IMG/VR virus record: IMGVR_UViG_3300017714_005106
Coordinates: 1-34,442 of that record
Direction: 5' to 3' (one strand)
Length of the DNA: 34,442 bases
Source of the DNA: a virus
The notes below the pieces were generated by a model that worked only from the letters and a program-made list of their open reading frames with translations, ran no database searches and was not told the origin of the DNA. Position numbers and translations under genes: made by a program. Positions 20,588 to 27,222 of this stretch are shown here, piece after piece. Each line of letters begins with the position of its first letter. The first letter of the stretch is position 1.

Positions 20588-20995
20588 ATGGCTAAAAGAA
20601 AAAAAAGAAGTAGAAAAACTAAGTCGAGAAAGACGAAGCTGTGGAGTAAAAGTTCAGAATATCAAAGACTTGATGGTACTATGGTTTCTATGGATAGCAG
20701 TTGGGAAGTTGCATGTGCAGTAAAGCTAGATGAGCTAGAAGTTTCATGGGTCAGAGATCCTGATATGAAGCTTTTTTATAGAGATCGTAAGCTAAGGGAA
20801 AGAAAGTATATTCCCGACTTCTATCTACCGGACTATGATATCTATTTAGAAGTTAAAGGATATTGGACCGATGCCGCGAAATGGAAGATGAGAGACGTAT
20901 GCTCAAGAAACCCTGGAAAAATAAAGATTCTGGAATCATTAGAAGAGATAGACTTATTAGACATAGAGATGTGCCCATCAACAGGAAGTCTTTAA
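20588..20995 (+). CDS. PD-(D/E)XK-type nuclease
   Basis: 135 aa. Very basic N-terminus (MAKRKKRSRKTKSRKTK). Then MDSSWEVACAVKLDELEVSWVRDPDMKLFY, and the catalytic pattern RKYIPDFYLPDYDIYLEVKGYW (PD, then E-V-K). This is the layout of small phage nucleases related to TnsA-N, Vsr and homing-type enzymes. Likely cuts DNA; specificity unknown. ATATATTTAGTCT directly precedes the ATG in place of a ribosome site; the same 13-mer occurs at 10745-10757. Confidence 0.85.
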   Translation: MAKRKKRSRKTKSRKTKLWSKSSEYQRLDGTMVSMDSSWEVACAVKLDELEVSWVRDPDMKLFYRDRKLRERKYIPDFYLPDYDIYLEVKGYWTDAAKWKMRDVCSRNPGKIKILESLEEIDLLDIEMCPSTGSL

Positions 20996-21000
20996 GTACA

Positions 21001-21213
21001 ATGAAGGTTGGGGATTTAGTTCACTATATTAAAGATGCACCAAGAAGACCAACAGATTGCGGAGTTTTTCAAAGGTGCTTTGGTCTGGTTCTAGAGATAT
21101 GTGATAAATCAAATGAAGCCGTGATTATGACTGGAGAAACGTTTCACTCGGTAGATATAAGCACGGTAGAAGTTGCTTTACCTGATAGTTGGTTTATAAA
21201 GTCAGCTCGATAA
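21001..21213 (+). CDS. MKxGD-family small protein
   Basis: 70 aa, ATG at 21001, 5 nt after the nuclease stop. MKVGDLVHYIKDAPRRPTDCGVFQ, then FGLVLEICDKSNEAVIMTGETFHSVDISTVEVA, the full family pattern. No other domain. Confidence 0.78.
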   Translation: MKVGDLVHYIKDAPRRPTDCGVFQRCFGLVLEICDKSNEAVIMTGETFHSVDISTVEVALPDSWFIKSAR

Positions 21214-21261
21214 ACAATACCTTTCGTGCTTCTATTATTAATGAATCTAAGGAGGTAACAA

Positions 21262-21660
21262 ATGAAAAGAGCAATGTTCATAGGTAGATGGCAACCATTC
21301 CATAGCGGCCATAAGTGGCTAATCGACGAAAAATTAAATGAAGGCACACCTGTTTTGGTTTGTGTTAGAGATATTCCTTCAGATTCTAATAATCCATTCA
21401 CCACTAAGCAGACGATGCATATGATTGAAACTGTTTATGATGATGCCGATGTAGTCGTAATGTCAGTACCTGATATAGAATCTGTGAACTATGGTAGAGG
21501 TGTTGGCTACGACATAGTTGAGCATAATCCTCCGAGTGATATTAAAGGCATTTCAGCTTCTCAAATTAGAGAGCAAGTTACAGAAGGAGAAGACGAATGG
21601 AAACAAAACGTCGACCCTAAGATCCAAGGAATTGTTCACAGTCTTTTATTGAGAAAATAA
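21262..21660 (+). CDS. HxGH-type nucleotidyltransferase (NMN adenylyltransferase-like)
   Basis: 132 aa with AAGGAGGTAACAA. FIGRWQPFHSGHKWLI carries the HxGH signature (14-17) and ISASQIRE (97-104) is the second (ISxSxIRE) motif. These bind ATP in the cytidylyl-/adenylyltransferase superfamily. Short like archaeal-type NadM, so NMN to NAD is plausible, but other substrates (phosphopantetheine, glycerol phosphate) cannot be excluded. NAD synthesis by phages can counter NAD-depleting defences. Ends just before promoter 3. Confidence 0.88.
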   Translation: MKRAMFIGRWQPFHSGHKWLIDEKLNEGTPVLVCVRDIPSDSNNPFTTKQTMHMIETVYDDADVVVMSVPDIESVNYGRGVGYDIVEHNPPSDIKGISASQIREQVTEGEDEWKQNVDPKIQGIVHSLLLRK

Positions 21661-21661
21661 T

Positions 21662-21700
21662 TTAGACATTCGTGCAAATTTTATGGATTTGTTATATAAT
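21662..21700 (+). promoter_or_regulatory. Class I phage promoter 3
   Basis: TTAGACATTCGTGCAAA at 21662-21678, 17 nt after GTGCAA, then TATAAT at 21695-21700. The leader has TGGTC/GACCA arms. Drives the gene at 21752. Confidence 0.85.
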
Positions 21701-21751
21701 AATAATGTGGTCGGGGGTCCTTGACCAATTTGTTAACCCATTAGGAGTCTT

Positions 21752-22234
21752 ATGAAAGTACTTTTTCTACATGGCCTTGAGTCAAAGCCGGGCGGATCAA
21801 AAGCCAAGCACTTAGCAAAAGCCGGATATAAGGTTTTAAACCCAGCGCTTCCAAGAGAAAGTTTTGCGGAGTCTGTTGCGATTGCACAAGAAGTTATCGA
21901 CAACGAGATGCCTGATTTGGTTATTGGCTCCTCACGAGGTGGAGCTGTTGCGATGTCTGTAAGCACAAGGGGTGCTGGTCTTATTTTAATTGCTCCTGCT
22001 TGGAAAAGGTTTGTGGATGAAGATAGGATGAAAGAATTTAAAGTGAGAGTTGATTCACAAAACACTATAATTCTTCATTCTGATCATGATGATCTTGTTC
22101 TTCCTCAAGATAGTGATTACCTCTCTGAGTCATTCGGTGTTAAGAAGGTTTGCGTTGGTGAGAGCCACAGAATGAGCGATCCTGAGGCTTTAGAGGCGTT
22201 ACTTGATATTACTAAGTGGTTGGCAAAGAGGTAG
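21752..22234 (+). CDS. Alpha/beta hydrolase, YqiA/UPF0227-like esterase
   Basis: 160 aa behind TTAGGAG. VLFLHGLESKPGGSKA (oxyanion region), VIGSSRGGAVAMSV (nucleophile Ser61 in GxSxG), HSDHDDLVLP (acid Asp) and GESHRMSD (His139) make a full catalytic triad. The small size fits YqiA-type esterases. Substrate unknown. It leads the operon of promoter 3. Confidence 0.88.
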   Translation: MKVLFLHGLESKPGGSKAKHLAKAGYKVLNPALPRESFAESVAIAQEVIDNEMPDLVIGSSRGGAVAMSVSTRGAGLILIAPAWKRFVDEDRMKEFKVRVDSQNTIILHSDHDDLVLPQDSDYLSESFGVKKVCVGESHRMSDPEALEALLDITKWLAKR

Positions 22235-22241
22235 CAGAAAG

Positions 22242-22454
22242 ATGAAAACAATCGCGTTATCGCTTTGCATGATACAAGGAACTGTTGATTCAAAAAATCA
22301 CGGTGAGGTATTGTTTGAGGTTCATTCTGCAGATAATAAGGAGGTAGAGTTTATGTCAGTTTCAAATAACCTGTTACCTCCAGACATTAAAGAAGGTGAC
22401 AAGATATATCTTACTGTTCTTACAGACGAAGACACGATGAAGTATTGTCACTAA
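22242..22454 (+). CDS. Small beta-rich protein
   Basis: 70 aa, ATG at 22242 preceded by AGCAGAAAG. KTIALSLCMIQGTVDSKNHGEVLFEVHS and EVEFMSVSNNLLPPDIKEGDKIYLTVLTDE suggest an OB- or SH3-like barrel; KEGDKIYLTVL resembles the GD strand of such folds. Function unknown. Confidence 0.65.
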   Translation: MKTIALSLCMIQGTVDSKNHGEVLFEVHSADNKEVEFMSVSNNLLPPDIKEGDKIYLTVLTDEDTMKYCH

Positions 22455-22509
22455 ATTTATAAACAACCTGACATATATCTTTATTGTTTTAAAGGCATAG
22501 GAGCTAGTT

Positions 22510-22722
22510 ATGGGATTTAGAACTGATCTTCGTGAAATTATTGAGAGAGCGCTTGCAGAGTTTTCAGGTGAGCAAATCAACTTATCTTCAAAAGCTGCGA
22601 GAGAAGCAATTGCATATCGAGTTGCAACAGACGTTCTTAAGTTTCTACCAGACCCTGAGCAAGATAAAAATGAAAGTCAGGTACCTATTAATGAGGATCC
22701 CGGACAATTCTTATGGGACTAA
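22510..22722 (+). CDS. Unknown small helical protein
   Basis: 70 aa, ATAGGAGC upstream. Helical: TDLREIIERALAEFS, SSKAAREAIAYRVATDVLKFL, then an acidic tail. Its last 10 nt overlap the next gene. No family recognised. Confidence 0.7.
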   Translation: MGFRTDLREIIERALAEFSGEQINLSSKAAREAIAYRVATDVLKFLPDPEQDKNESQVPINEDPGQFLWD

Positions 22723-23102
22723 GGTCCTGTGGGGAATGCACTGAGTGTTGTAGTCTTTTAGAGATTCCAACTATAAATAAAAAGCCGAAAACAAAATGTC
22801 CAAACGTTTGTTCGGCGGGATGCTCTATATACTCATCTAGACCTCAAGAGTGCGGAACGTTTGAGTGCGGCTGGCTTCAAGGGATAACAGGCCCAGGACA
22901 GAGACCTGACAAGAGTGGTATTATGACGTATAGTATCCCACACCCAGAGTTAGGCGATGCACTTTTGGTCATAGAGCTAAAAGAAAAGGCTTTTTCAAGA
23001 AGGTCTGGATTACGGGATCGCTGGATAAAGTTTGCGCATAAAAAAAGAACAGCAGTTATTCTTTATAATTTCGATGGCACTGCAACTGCAATGGTACCTT
23101 GA
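22713..23102 (+). CDS. YkgJ-type CxxCxxCC putative metal-chelating protein
   Basis: 129 aa. SCGECTECC (Cys6, 9, 12, 13) is the CxxCxxCC motif of the YkgJ zinc/iron-chelate family, followed by CPNVCSAGCSIYSSRPQECGTFECGW, which supplies the remaining Cys ligands. Family members are thought to hold a metal centre and to act in protein maturation or modification; exact role unknown. Starts inside the end of the upstream gene. Confidence 0.82.
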   Translation: MGLRSCGECTECCSLLEIPTINKKPKTKCPNVCSAGCSIYSSRPQECGTFECGWLQGITGPGQRPDKSGIMTYSIPHPELGDALLVIELKEKAFSRRSGLRDRWIKFAHKKRTAVILYNFDGTATAMVP

Positions 23103-23260
23103 GATTGAACAGAATATTTGACATCATAGACGATCTAGATCAAATTGCATTTCTTGCTGTAGCCGCGACGGCGATTGGTGTTGGTACATGCTGGGCTGTT
23201 TCTAAGGTTTTGGCTAGCAAAATAATAAATAGAAATAATTTTGAAACTCGTGCAAAATAG
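23099..23260 (+). CDS. Possible small membrane protein
   Basis: 53 aa from TTG at 23099 (TTGA overlap) or 51 aa from TTG at 23105. Helix (IAFLAVAATAIGVGTCWAVSKVLA) after an acidic start. Its last codons run through promoter 4, which is compatible with a small terminal gene. No clear ribosome site, so this is tentative. Confidence 0.4.
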   Translation: MRLNRIFDIIDDLDQIAFLAVAATAIGVGTCWAVSKVLASKIINRNNFETRAK

Positions 23261-23279
23261 TGCGAAAATGTAGTATAAT
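23240..23279 (+). promoter_or_regulatory. Class I phage promoter 4
   Basis: TTTGAAACTCGTGCAAA at 23240-23256, 18 nt after GTGCAA, then TATAAT at 23274-23279, followed by the shared ATAAGGAATGGGGAA initial region. Drives the gene at 23329. Confidence 0.87.
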
Positions 23280-23328
23280 ACTATTATAAGGAATGGGGAA
23301 TACACCTCACTTTATAATGGAGTTTATC

Positions 23329-23760
23329 ATGGCTAAAGTTAAAGCAGGTTTCAAAGCTGGAGATATGGTCACCGTCAAGGAAGAAGCATTCGGAGACGAT
23401 TGGAAACCCGGTGTTGGTTCTTTCACAGAAGATCATGTCTATGCAGATTACCACGTTACAGCTGAAGATACTCAAAACTGGCGTAACGAAAGGCGTAAAG
23501 CCAATGAAGAAGCTTTGGCCGCTGGTGAAGATACATTCAGCATTAACTTCGATTGCGCCGGAGAAAGTCGTCTTCCTCCCCAAGGCGGACGAACTAAGCT
23601 CTACCGCGGGACTGCTTATCGAGTACTTCGCGCACGGTGTCGTGAAAGCTTTAGCTACTATAATGCGACTGGTGGTTGGACAAAGTTGTTGGACCTCAAC
23701 ACCGGTCGAGAGGTTTTTATCAAGATGACCAAACTTGAGAAAGTAAGTATTGGTGCTTAG
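23329..23760 (+). CDS. MKxGD-related larger protein (FKAGDMV variant)
   Basis: 143 aa, ATG at 23329 with TGGAG spaced for it; an in-frame ATG at 23293 falls in the leader. VKAGFKAGDMVTVKEEAFG at the start, then ADYHVTAEDTQNWRNERRKANEEALAAGED and a basic beta-rich end (RTKLYRGTAYRVLRARCRES, LLDLNTGREVFIKM). Looks like an enlarged barrel. Leads the operon of promoter 4. Confidence 0.72.
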   Translation: MAKVKAGFKAGDMVTVKEEAFGDDWKPGVGSFTEDHVYADYHVTAEDTQNWRNERRKANEEALAAGEDTFSINFDCAGESRLPPQGGRTKLYRGTAYRVLRARCRESFSYYNATGGWTKLLDLNTGREVFIKMTKLEKVSIGA

Positions 23761-23780
23761 GCACCTGAAAGGGCATTTAA

Positions 23781-24089
23781 ATGTCGAAGGTATTGTTAAG
23801 TCTTGTTGACCAGAAATACAAGAAAAAAATTAGCTCATCAAGAGATCAAATCATAAGAGATCTTAGGTCAGAGGTTTCTGGATATGAGGTCAACTTTTTA
23901 TGGAATAGCAGATATGAGAAGCCTTCAAAAGTATATCATATGCAAGGTCAAATCGTATCAGCTGGATTAGACGCAAAAAATGAGATTACACTTGTAATCG
24001 AGTTTGAAAATCCAGAAACAAACTCTTCAGAAAAGGTTGTTAGGTATATCAACGAACTTAAGTGGGCGGCTTTTCATGAAACTGCTTGA
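23781..24089 (+). CDS. Unknown protein
   Basis: 102 aa, GAAAGGGCATTTAA upstream. A basic helical N-terminus (SLVDQKYKKKISSSRDQIIRDLRSE) and a beta C-terminal half (VYHMQGQIVSAGLDAKNEITLVIEFE). Overlaps the next gene by 14 nt. No family recognised. Confidence 0.7.
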   Translation: MSKVLLSLVDQKYKKKISSSRDQIIRDLRSEVSGYEVNFLWNSRYEKPSKVYHMQGQIVSAGLDAKNEITLVIEFENPETNSSEKVVRYINELKWAAFHETA

Positions 24090-24354
24090 TGCGATAAATG
24101 AGCTTAAGCTTTGGGATTATAAAAAGATTGATCTTCATGCGCGCTTAGAAGAGAAAGAGATATTTATTGACTGCTCATGGAAGGAAGGTATGATGATCGA
24201 ATATGATAAAAAAACTGGGGAAGTATCATGTCCAGGAGCGATCAATGTAGAAATAGATCCCGAACTTTTGTGGGAAGACCCTGAAAACTCAGTTTCCAGT
24301 ATTATAGAAATAGCTGTAATTAAAGCTAGAGCAGCATCTGTAAACCTACCTTAA
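24076..24354 (+). CDS. Unknown acidic protein
   Basis: 92 aa, ATG at 24076. LLDAINELKLWDYKKIDLHARLEEKEIFIDCSW is followed by a strand-turn-strand region and an acidic helical end. Coupled to the upstream gene by overlap. No family recognised. Confidence 0.7.
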   Translation: MKLLDAINELKLWDYKKIDLHARLEEKEIFIDCSWKEGMMIEYDKKTGEVSCPGAINVEIDPELLWEDPENSVSSIIEIAVIKARAASVNLP

Positions 24355-24366
24355 CATTCATATAAT
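24338..24366 (+). promoter_or_regulatory. Class II promoter for the SET gene (CTGTAA, 17 nt, TATAAT)
   Basis: CTGTAA at 24338-24343, 17-nt spacer, TATAAT at 24361-24366, 22 nt before the SET-domain start codon. A separate promoter suggests the SET gene can be expressed apart from the upstream operon. Confidence 0.5.
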
Positions 24367-24388
24367 AGTATTGTCACAAGAGTGAGCT

Positions 24389-24709
24389 ATGACCTATAGA
24401 CCAATGCCAGAAAAAACAAAGCTATCTCAAGGAAAAGAGGGGATGGGCGTGTTCGCTGACCATCGCATATCTGCTGGGGAAGTTATTGGTTTAGGTCATG
24501 TTAAAAGGTCCTCTGAGCCTGATGGATGGCTTAGAACACCATTGGGCGGGTTTATTAACCATTCCCTAGCGCCAAATTGTCAGGCTCAGCTTAGGGATGA
24601 CGAGATTATTATTATAGCGCTCAAAGATATATCCGAAGGTGAAGAACTAACGGTTTTTTATTGGCTGGACTCTTACAAAGTTCCTATTACTACAGGACAA
24701 TGGAGATAA
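24389..24709 (+). CDS. Minimal SET-domain protein (putative lysine methyltransferase)
   Basis: 106 aa. EGMGVFADHRISAGEVI has the GxG and the following strand of SET domains. GGFINHSLAPNCQ (55-65) matches the (R/x)FINHSCxPN SAM/lysine-channel motif, and ISEGEELTVFYWL (81-93) matches GEELTxDY with Tyr91. There are no pre-SET or post-SET regions, as in the 119-aa viral vSET. SET enzymes transfer methyl from S-adenosylmethionine to protein lysines. Target could be a host or virion protein. The Asn-His-Ser triad is intact, so an active enzyme is plausible. A possible alternative is a non-enzymatic SET-like binder. Confidence 0.85.
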   Translation: MTYRPMPEKTKLSQGKEGMGVFADHRISAGEVIGLGHVKRSSEPDGWLRTPLGGFINHSLAPNCQAQLRDDEIIIIALKDISEGEELTVFYWLDSYKVPITTGQWR

Positions 24710-24710
24710 A

Positions 24711-25115
24711 ATGTGGAAATCGATATTCATACCTCTTATCATTTTTCAAGGTATTGGCATCTTGTTTTTTATTCTTGTATGCATAGGACTTCAATGTGTA
24801 CCATCAGGTAATGAGTTCAACAATACACAGAATGATTCGTCTATCGATTTGAATAAAGCACAAAATATAGATCTAGAGAAATGTCTCAAGATGTTTGAAG
24901 AAATACTCGCGATACAACAAAGTAGAGATGTGTTAGGCGTTGCAATGGGAAAGTCGACTGATGACTTTAACGCTGGTAAGATTGGCAAAAATAAGTATCG
25001 CGAAATAAGATTCGATTGGCTTACAAAAGAAACTAAGCTAGCAAGCGATGTCAACAAGCTTTACACAGTCGCGTATAGCAAGAATTGCTTTGATAAAGTT
25101 GAACAAACACTATAA
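24711..25115 (+). CDS. Membrane-anchored unknown protein
   Basis: 134 aa, directly after the SET gene stop. N-terminal helix (IPLIIFQGIGILFFILVCIGLQC) then a soluble helical region with two Cys (DLEKCLKMFEEILAIQQ, LYTVAYSKNCFDK). Predicted outside the cytoplasm if the helix is an anchor. No family recognised. Confidence 0.7.
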   Translation: MWKSIFIPLIIFQGIGILFFILVCIGLQCVPSGNEFNNTQNDSSIDLNKAQNIDLEKCLKMFEEILAIQQSRDVLGVAMGKSTDDFNAGKIGKNKYREIRFDWLTKETKLASDVNKLYTVAYSKNCFDKVEQTL

Positions 25116-25142
25116 AATCAAAAACCTACCCTGGAGCTGAAG

Positions 25143-25247
25143 ATGCAATTTCTTCGTATTAAAGAAAAGCTTATTATTATAACTGCTTTTTTAACTCTAA
25201 ACGCTTTTTGTACTTGGCTAGTTATTGAGCTGGGAGGTGCGTTATGA
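25143..25247 (+). CDS. Single-helix membrane microprotein
   Basis: 34 aa with CTGGAG 6-7 nt ahead. Basic start (MQFLRIKEK) then one hydrophobic helix (LIIITAFLTLNAFCTWLVIEL). Good ribosome site but no homology recognised. Confidence 0.5.
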   Translation: MQFLRIKEKLIIITAFLTLNAFCTWLVIELGGAL

Positions 25248-25260
25248 AGAGTGTAAGCGG

Positions 25261-25455
25261 GTGAAGAAAGGAGACATCGTTATATGTCTTCACGACCAAG
25301 CGCCAGATCAAACCAGTTCGTCAGCATTCGGTATAGTTGTTGGCTTCAACAAAAAAGGTGAAGGCGGCCACGACTTCGTACACGTTCTCATCGACAAAGA
25401 AGTCCGCGTATACATGTTTTGTGATCTCCAGGTTGTTAAAACAACAACAAAATAA
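25261..25455 (+). CDS. MKxGD-family small protein, GTG start
   Basis: 64 aa. GTG at 25261 is chosen because the family start (translated MKKGDIV) lies there; an in-frame TTG at 25225 would add 12 residues overlapping the previous gene. AFGIVVGFNKKGEGGHDFVHVLIDKEVRVYMFCDLQVV is a full family pattern. Ends just before promoter 5. Confidence 0.68.
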   Translation: MKKGDIVICLHDQAPDQTSSSAFGIVVGFNKKGEGGHDFVHVLIDKEVRVYMFCDLQVVKTTTK

Positions 25456-25466
25456 TATACAATAGT

Positions 25467-25506
25467 TTTGAAACTCGTGCAAAAGGATGTCAAAATATGG
25501 TATAAT
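25467..25506 (+). promoter_or_regulatory. Class I phage promoter 5
   Basis: TTTGAAACTCGTGCAAA at 25467-25483, 18 nt after GTGCAA, then TATAAT at 25501-25506. The leader can form GGGGAA/TTCCTT. Drives the SWIM-domain gene and the MKxGD genes behind it. Confidence 0.87.
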
Positions 25507-25558
25507 ATTAATATAGAGAGTGGGGAAAAGGTTCCTTGCTAAAACATTGGAGATTAAT

Positions 25559-25834
25559 ATGGAATGGATTAAATGGAAACGCGGTGGTGAATGGGTAGAT
25601 AACGATGAAGGCTACCACTACGCCTATTGCTACACTTGCGCTAGCAAGACAGAGCATGACCTTCGGGAATGTATTCCATGTGGTGACCGCGCTGCCCGTC
25701 GAGCTGTAAAAGTTCGAAGTGTGGCAGTCAGTGGTTATGAGGTTAAGGTTTATCCTAACGGCAATCGCTATTGCTCTTGTAAAGGATTTCAGTTTCGTAA
25801 AACCTGTAAGCACATTGGGATGGTGTCTGCATGA
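25559..25834 (+). CDS. SWIM-type zinc-finger protein
   Basis: 91 aa, ATG at 25559 with TGGAG. Residues 72-85 (YCSCKGFQFRKTCKH) match the SWIM pattern CxCxnCxH. An earlier pair of CxxC motifs (24-27, 38-41) gives a second zinc site. SWIM fingers bind DNA or proteins. Here the finger stands almost alone, so it is probably an adaptor or nucleic-acid binder. ATGA overlap with the following MKxGD gene. Confidence 0.82.
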   Translation: MEWIKWKRGGEWVDNDEGYHYAYCYTCASKTEHDLRECIPCGDRAARRAVKVRSVAVSGYEVKVYPNGNRYCSCKGFQFRKTCKHIGMVSA

Positions 25835-26025
25835 AGCCAGGAGATATTGTAAGAAATAAAAATTCAGAGTCTGGAGAAACCGGTCTCTTCATGGGACTCC
25901 GGGTTTTCGATAGCAATTATGAATGTGCTGAAGTTATGTGGTTTGATCGTAACGCGCCAAACGGTGAGCGTATCAGTACGATTCAAACAAGTTTGATTGA
26001 GACGGTGATTAATGAAAGTCGGTGA
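25831..26025 (+). CDS. MKxGD-family small protein
   Basis: 64 aa, ATGA overlap with the SWIM gene. MKPGDIVRNKNSESGETGLFMGL, CAEVMWFDRNAPNGERI and a final SLIETVINESR. The NESR end is encoded by the start of the next gene (14-nt overlap). Confidence 0.8.
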   Translation: MKPGDIVRNKNSESGETGLFMGLRVFDSNYECAEVMWFDRNAPNGERISTIQTSLIETVINESR

Positions 26026-26266
26026 TTTCGTAGGTCAGATTATTAACTCATGGACCTACCATAATCCTGGAGCTTCAGCGGATATGCGCCGAGAATTGTT
26101 TGGAGATGATGGTCCATTGCCAATTGGCATTGTGGTCGGTATCGAGCAAAACTACCATCCCTCGAAAGGTGCACCGGATCCGCTTGATAGAAAAGTCCTT
26201 GTCTTGAGAGAAGAGGGGCAAATAGAAAAGTACGCAGCATGCAGGTTAGAGGTGATAAGTGCTTAG
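26012..26266 (+). CDS. MKxGD-family small protein
   Basis: 84 aa. MKVGDFVGQIINSW then a long loop with charged and Pro residues before PIGIVVGIEQNYH and RKVLVLREEGQIEKYAACRLEVI. Starts 14 nt inside the preceding gene and overlaps the next by 8 nt. Confidence 0.8.
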   Translation: MKVGDFVGQIINSWTYHNPGASADMRRELFGDDGPLPIGIVVGIEQNYHPSKGAPDPLDRKVLVLREEGQIEKYAACRLEVISA

Positions 26267-26450
26267 TAACTTTAAACCCGGCCAGATCGTAGAACTTAGA
26301 ACTAACAACACATTCGGGCGGTCACGCTTAACGTGCGGGACAGGTATCGTGGTTAGTGTCGAAGATTATTGGGTCAACGTATCATGGTCATGGGCTGATG
26401 GTAAAGTTGGCAAAAATCACAAAATAGATCTCATATTAGTTAACAAGTAG
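26259..26450 (+). CDS. MKxGD-like small protein (FKPGQIV), GTG start
   Basis: 63 aa, GTG at 26259. NFKPGQIVELRTNNT, GTGIVVSVEDYWVNVSWSWADGKVG and HKIDLILVN follow the family layout, with Gln replacing the Asp of the GD pair. Overlaps the previous stop by 8 nt. Confidence 0.7.
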   Translation: MLSNFKPGQIVELRTNNTFGRSRLTCGTGIVVSVEDYWVNVSWSWADGKVGKNHKIDLILVNK

Positions 26451-26465
26451 AACAAGGAAAAAGTA

Positions 26466-26627
26466 ATGGAAAACATTCTTAATATTGAAAACTGGATTAT
26501 TATTGGACAAGCGATGTGGAAGATGTTTACATTCTTCTGGCCTGTTGTTTTAGTTGGTACAGTTGGTATGTACCATGTATATCGATCTGAAAAAGAAGAA
26601 GAGGAGTTGAGAAATGAAAAATGTTAG
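26466..26627 (+). CDS. Small single-pass membrane protein
   Basis: 53 aa with AAGGAAAAAGTA upstream. Helix (FTFFWPVVLVGTVGMYHVY) flanked by an amphipathic start and a charged tail (RSEKEEEELRNEK). Overlaps the next gene by 14 nt. No family recognised. Confidence 0.55.
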   Translation: MENILNIENWIIIGQAMWKMFTFFWPVVLVGTVGMYHVYRSEKEEEELRNEKC

Positions 26628-26841
26628 TGTATATCAGGCTGCAGGCCTGACCCCAGAAATGATTAAGAAAATGCCACGATATCTTGCAGGTGTTGAAGAC
26701 TTTTACGGTACACCAGCGTATACTAAGTTGTATGAGTATTTTGCTTTTGAAGCATGTACGATGCCATACGGAGTTGCGAAGGCACGTACCGGTGATCCGG
26801 ACTCCTGGATACTTGATGAGGTGGTTAATGAAACCCGGTGA
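26614..26841 (+). CDS. Unknown small protein
   Basis: 75 aa, GAGGAG ahead of ATG. VSVYQAAGLTPEMIKKMPRYLAGVEDFYG, then YTKLYEYFAFEACTMPYGVAKARTGDP. Helical. The C-terminus NETR is encoded by the start codons of the following MKxGD gene. No family recognised. Confidence 0.7.
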   Translation: MKNVSVYQAAGLTPEMIKKMPRYLAGVEDFYGTPAYTKLYEYFAFEACTMPYGVAKARTGDPDSWILDEVVNETR

Positions 26842-27013
26842 TCTAATCCAGTTTCACCAAAATGGTGAAGTTATGATTTGCCTGGAGCTATTTAATGGAC
26901 ACTCTTGTCATCCCTATACACAGGTCACAGCCTTGGCAGAAGGCGGTGTAATCGTGAAAAGTACAGTCTGTAATTTTAAAGTTATTGATACACATATCGT
27001 GGAGAAAAAATGA
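26828..27013 (+). CDS. MKxGD-family small protein
   Basis: 61 aa, ATG at 26828 inside the previous gene. MKPGDLIQFHQNGEVMICLELF and GGVIVKSTVCNFKVIDTHIV follow the family layout. ATGA overlap with the next gene. Confidence 0.78.
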   Translation: MKPGDLIQFHQNGEVMICLELFNGHSCHPYTQVTALAEGGVIVKSTVCNFKVIDTHIVEKK

Positions 27014-27222
27014 CCGTAGTACCTACCAACGCCGGTATCGGAGGCGTCCCAGATTACTATTCAGTATACCTCAGCTGGATGTCTCATTATAAACAAACAG
27101 GTGAAAACAGAAGCAAGGTTATGGCTTTTCATTACGCTCGAGTTGCTGAAGATATGGGACAATGCATGATTGAAGAAGAGACTACGATTACAGATAGCTT
27201 TATAGGGGGGCAAGTAAATTGA
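27010..27222 (+). CDS. Unknown small protein
   Basis: 70 aa, ATGA overlap. VPDYYSVYLSWMSHYKQTGENRSKVMAFHYARVAEDMGQCMIEEE is helical and aromatic-rich. It overlaps by 4 nt with the TTG start of the HELGH protein, and may be its partner. No family recognised. Confidence 0.7.
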   Translation: MTVVPTNAGIGGVPDYYSVYLSWMSHYKQTGENRSKVMAFHYARVAEDMGQCMIEEETTITDSFIGGQVN

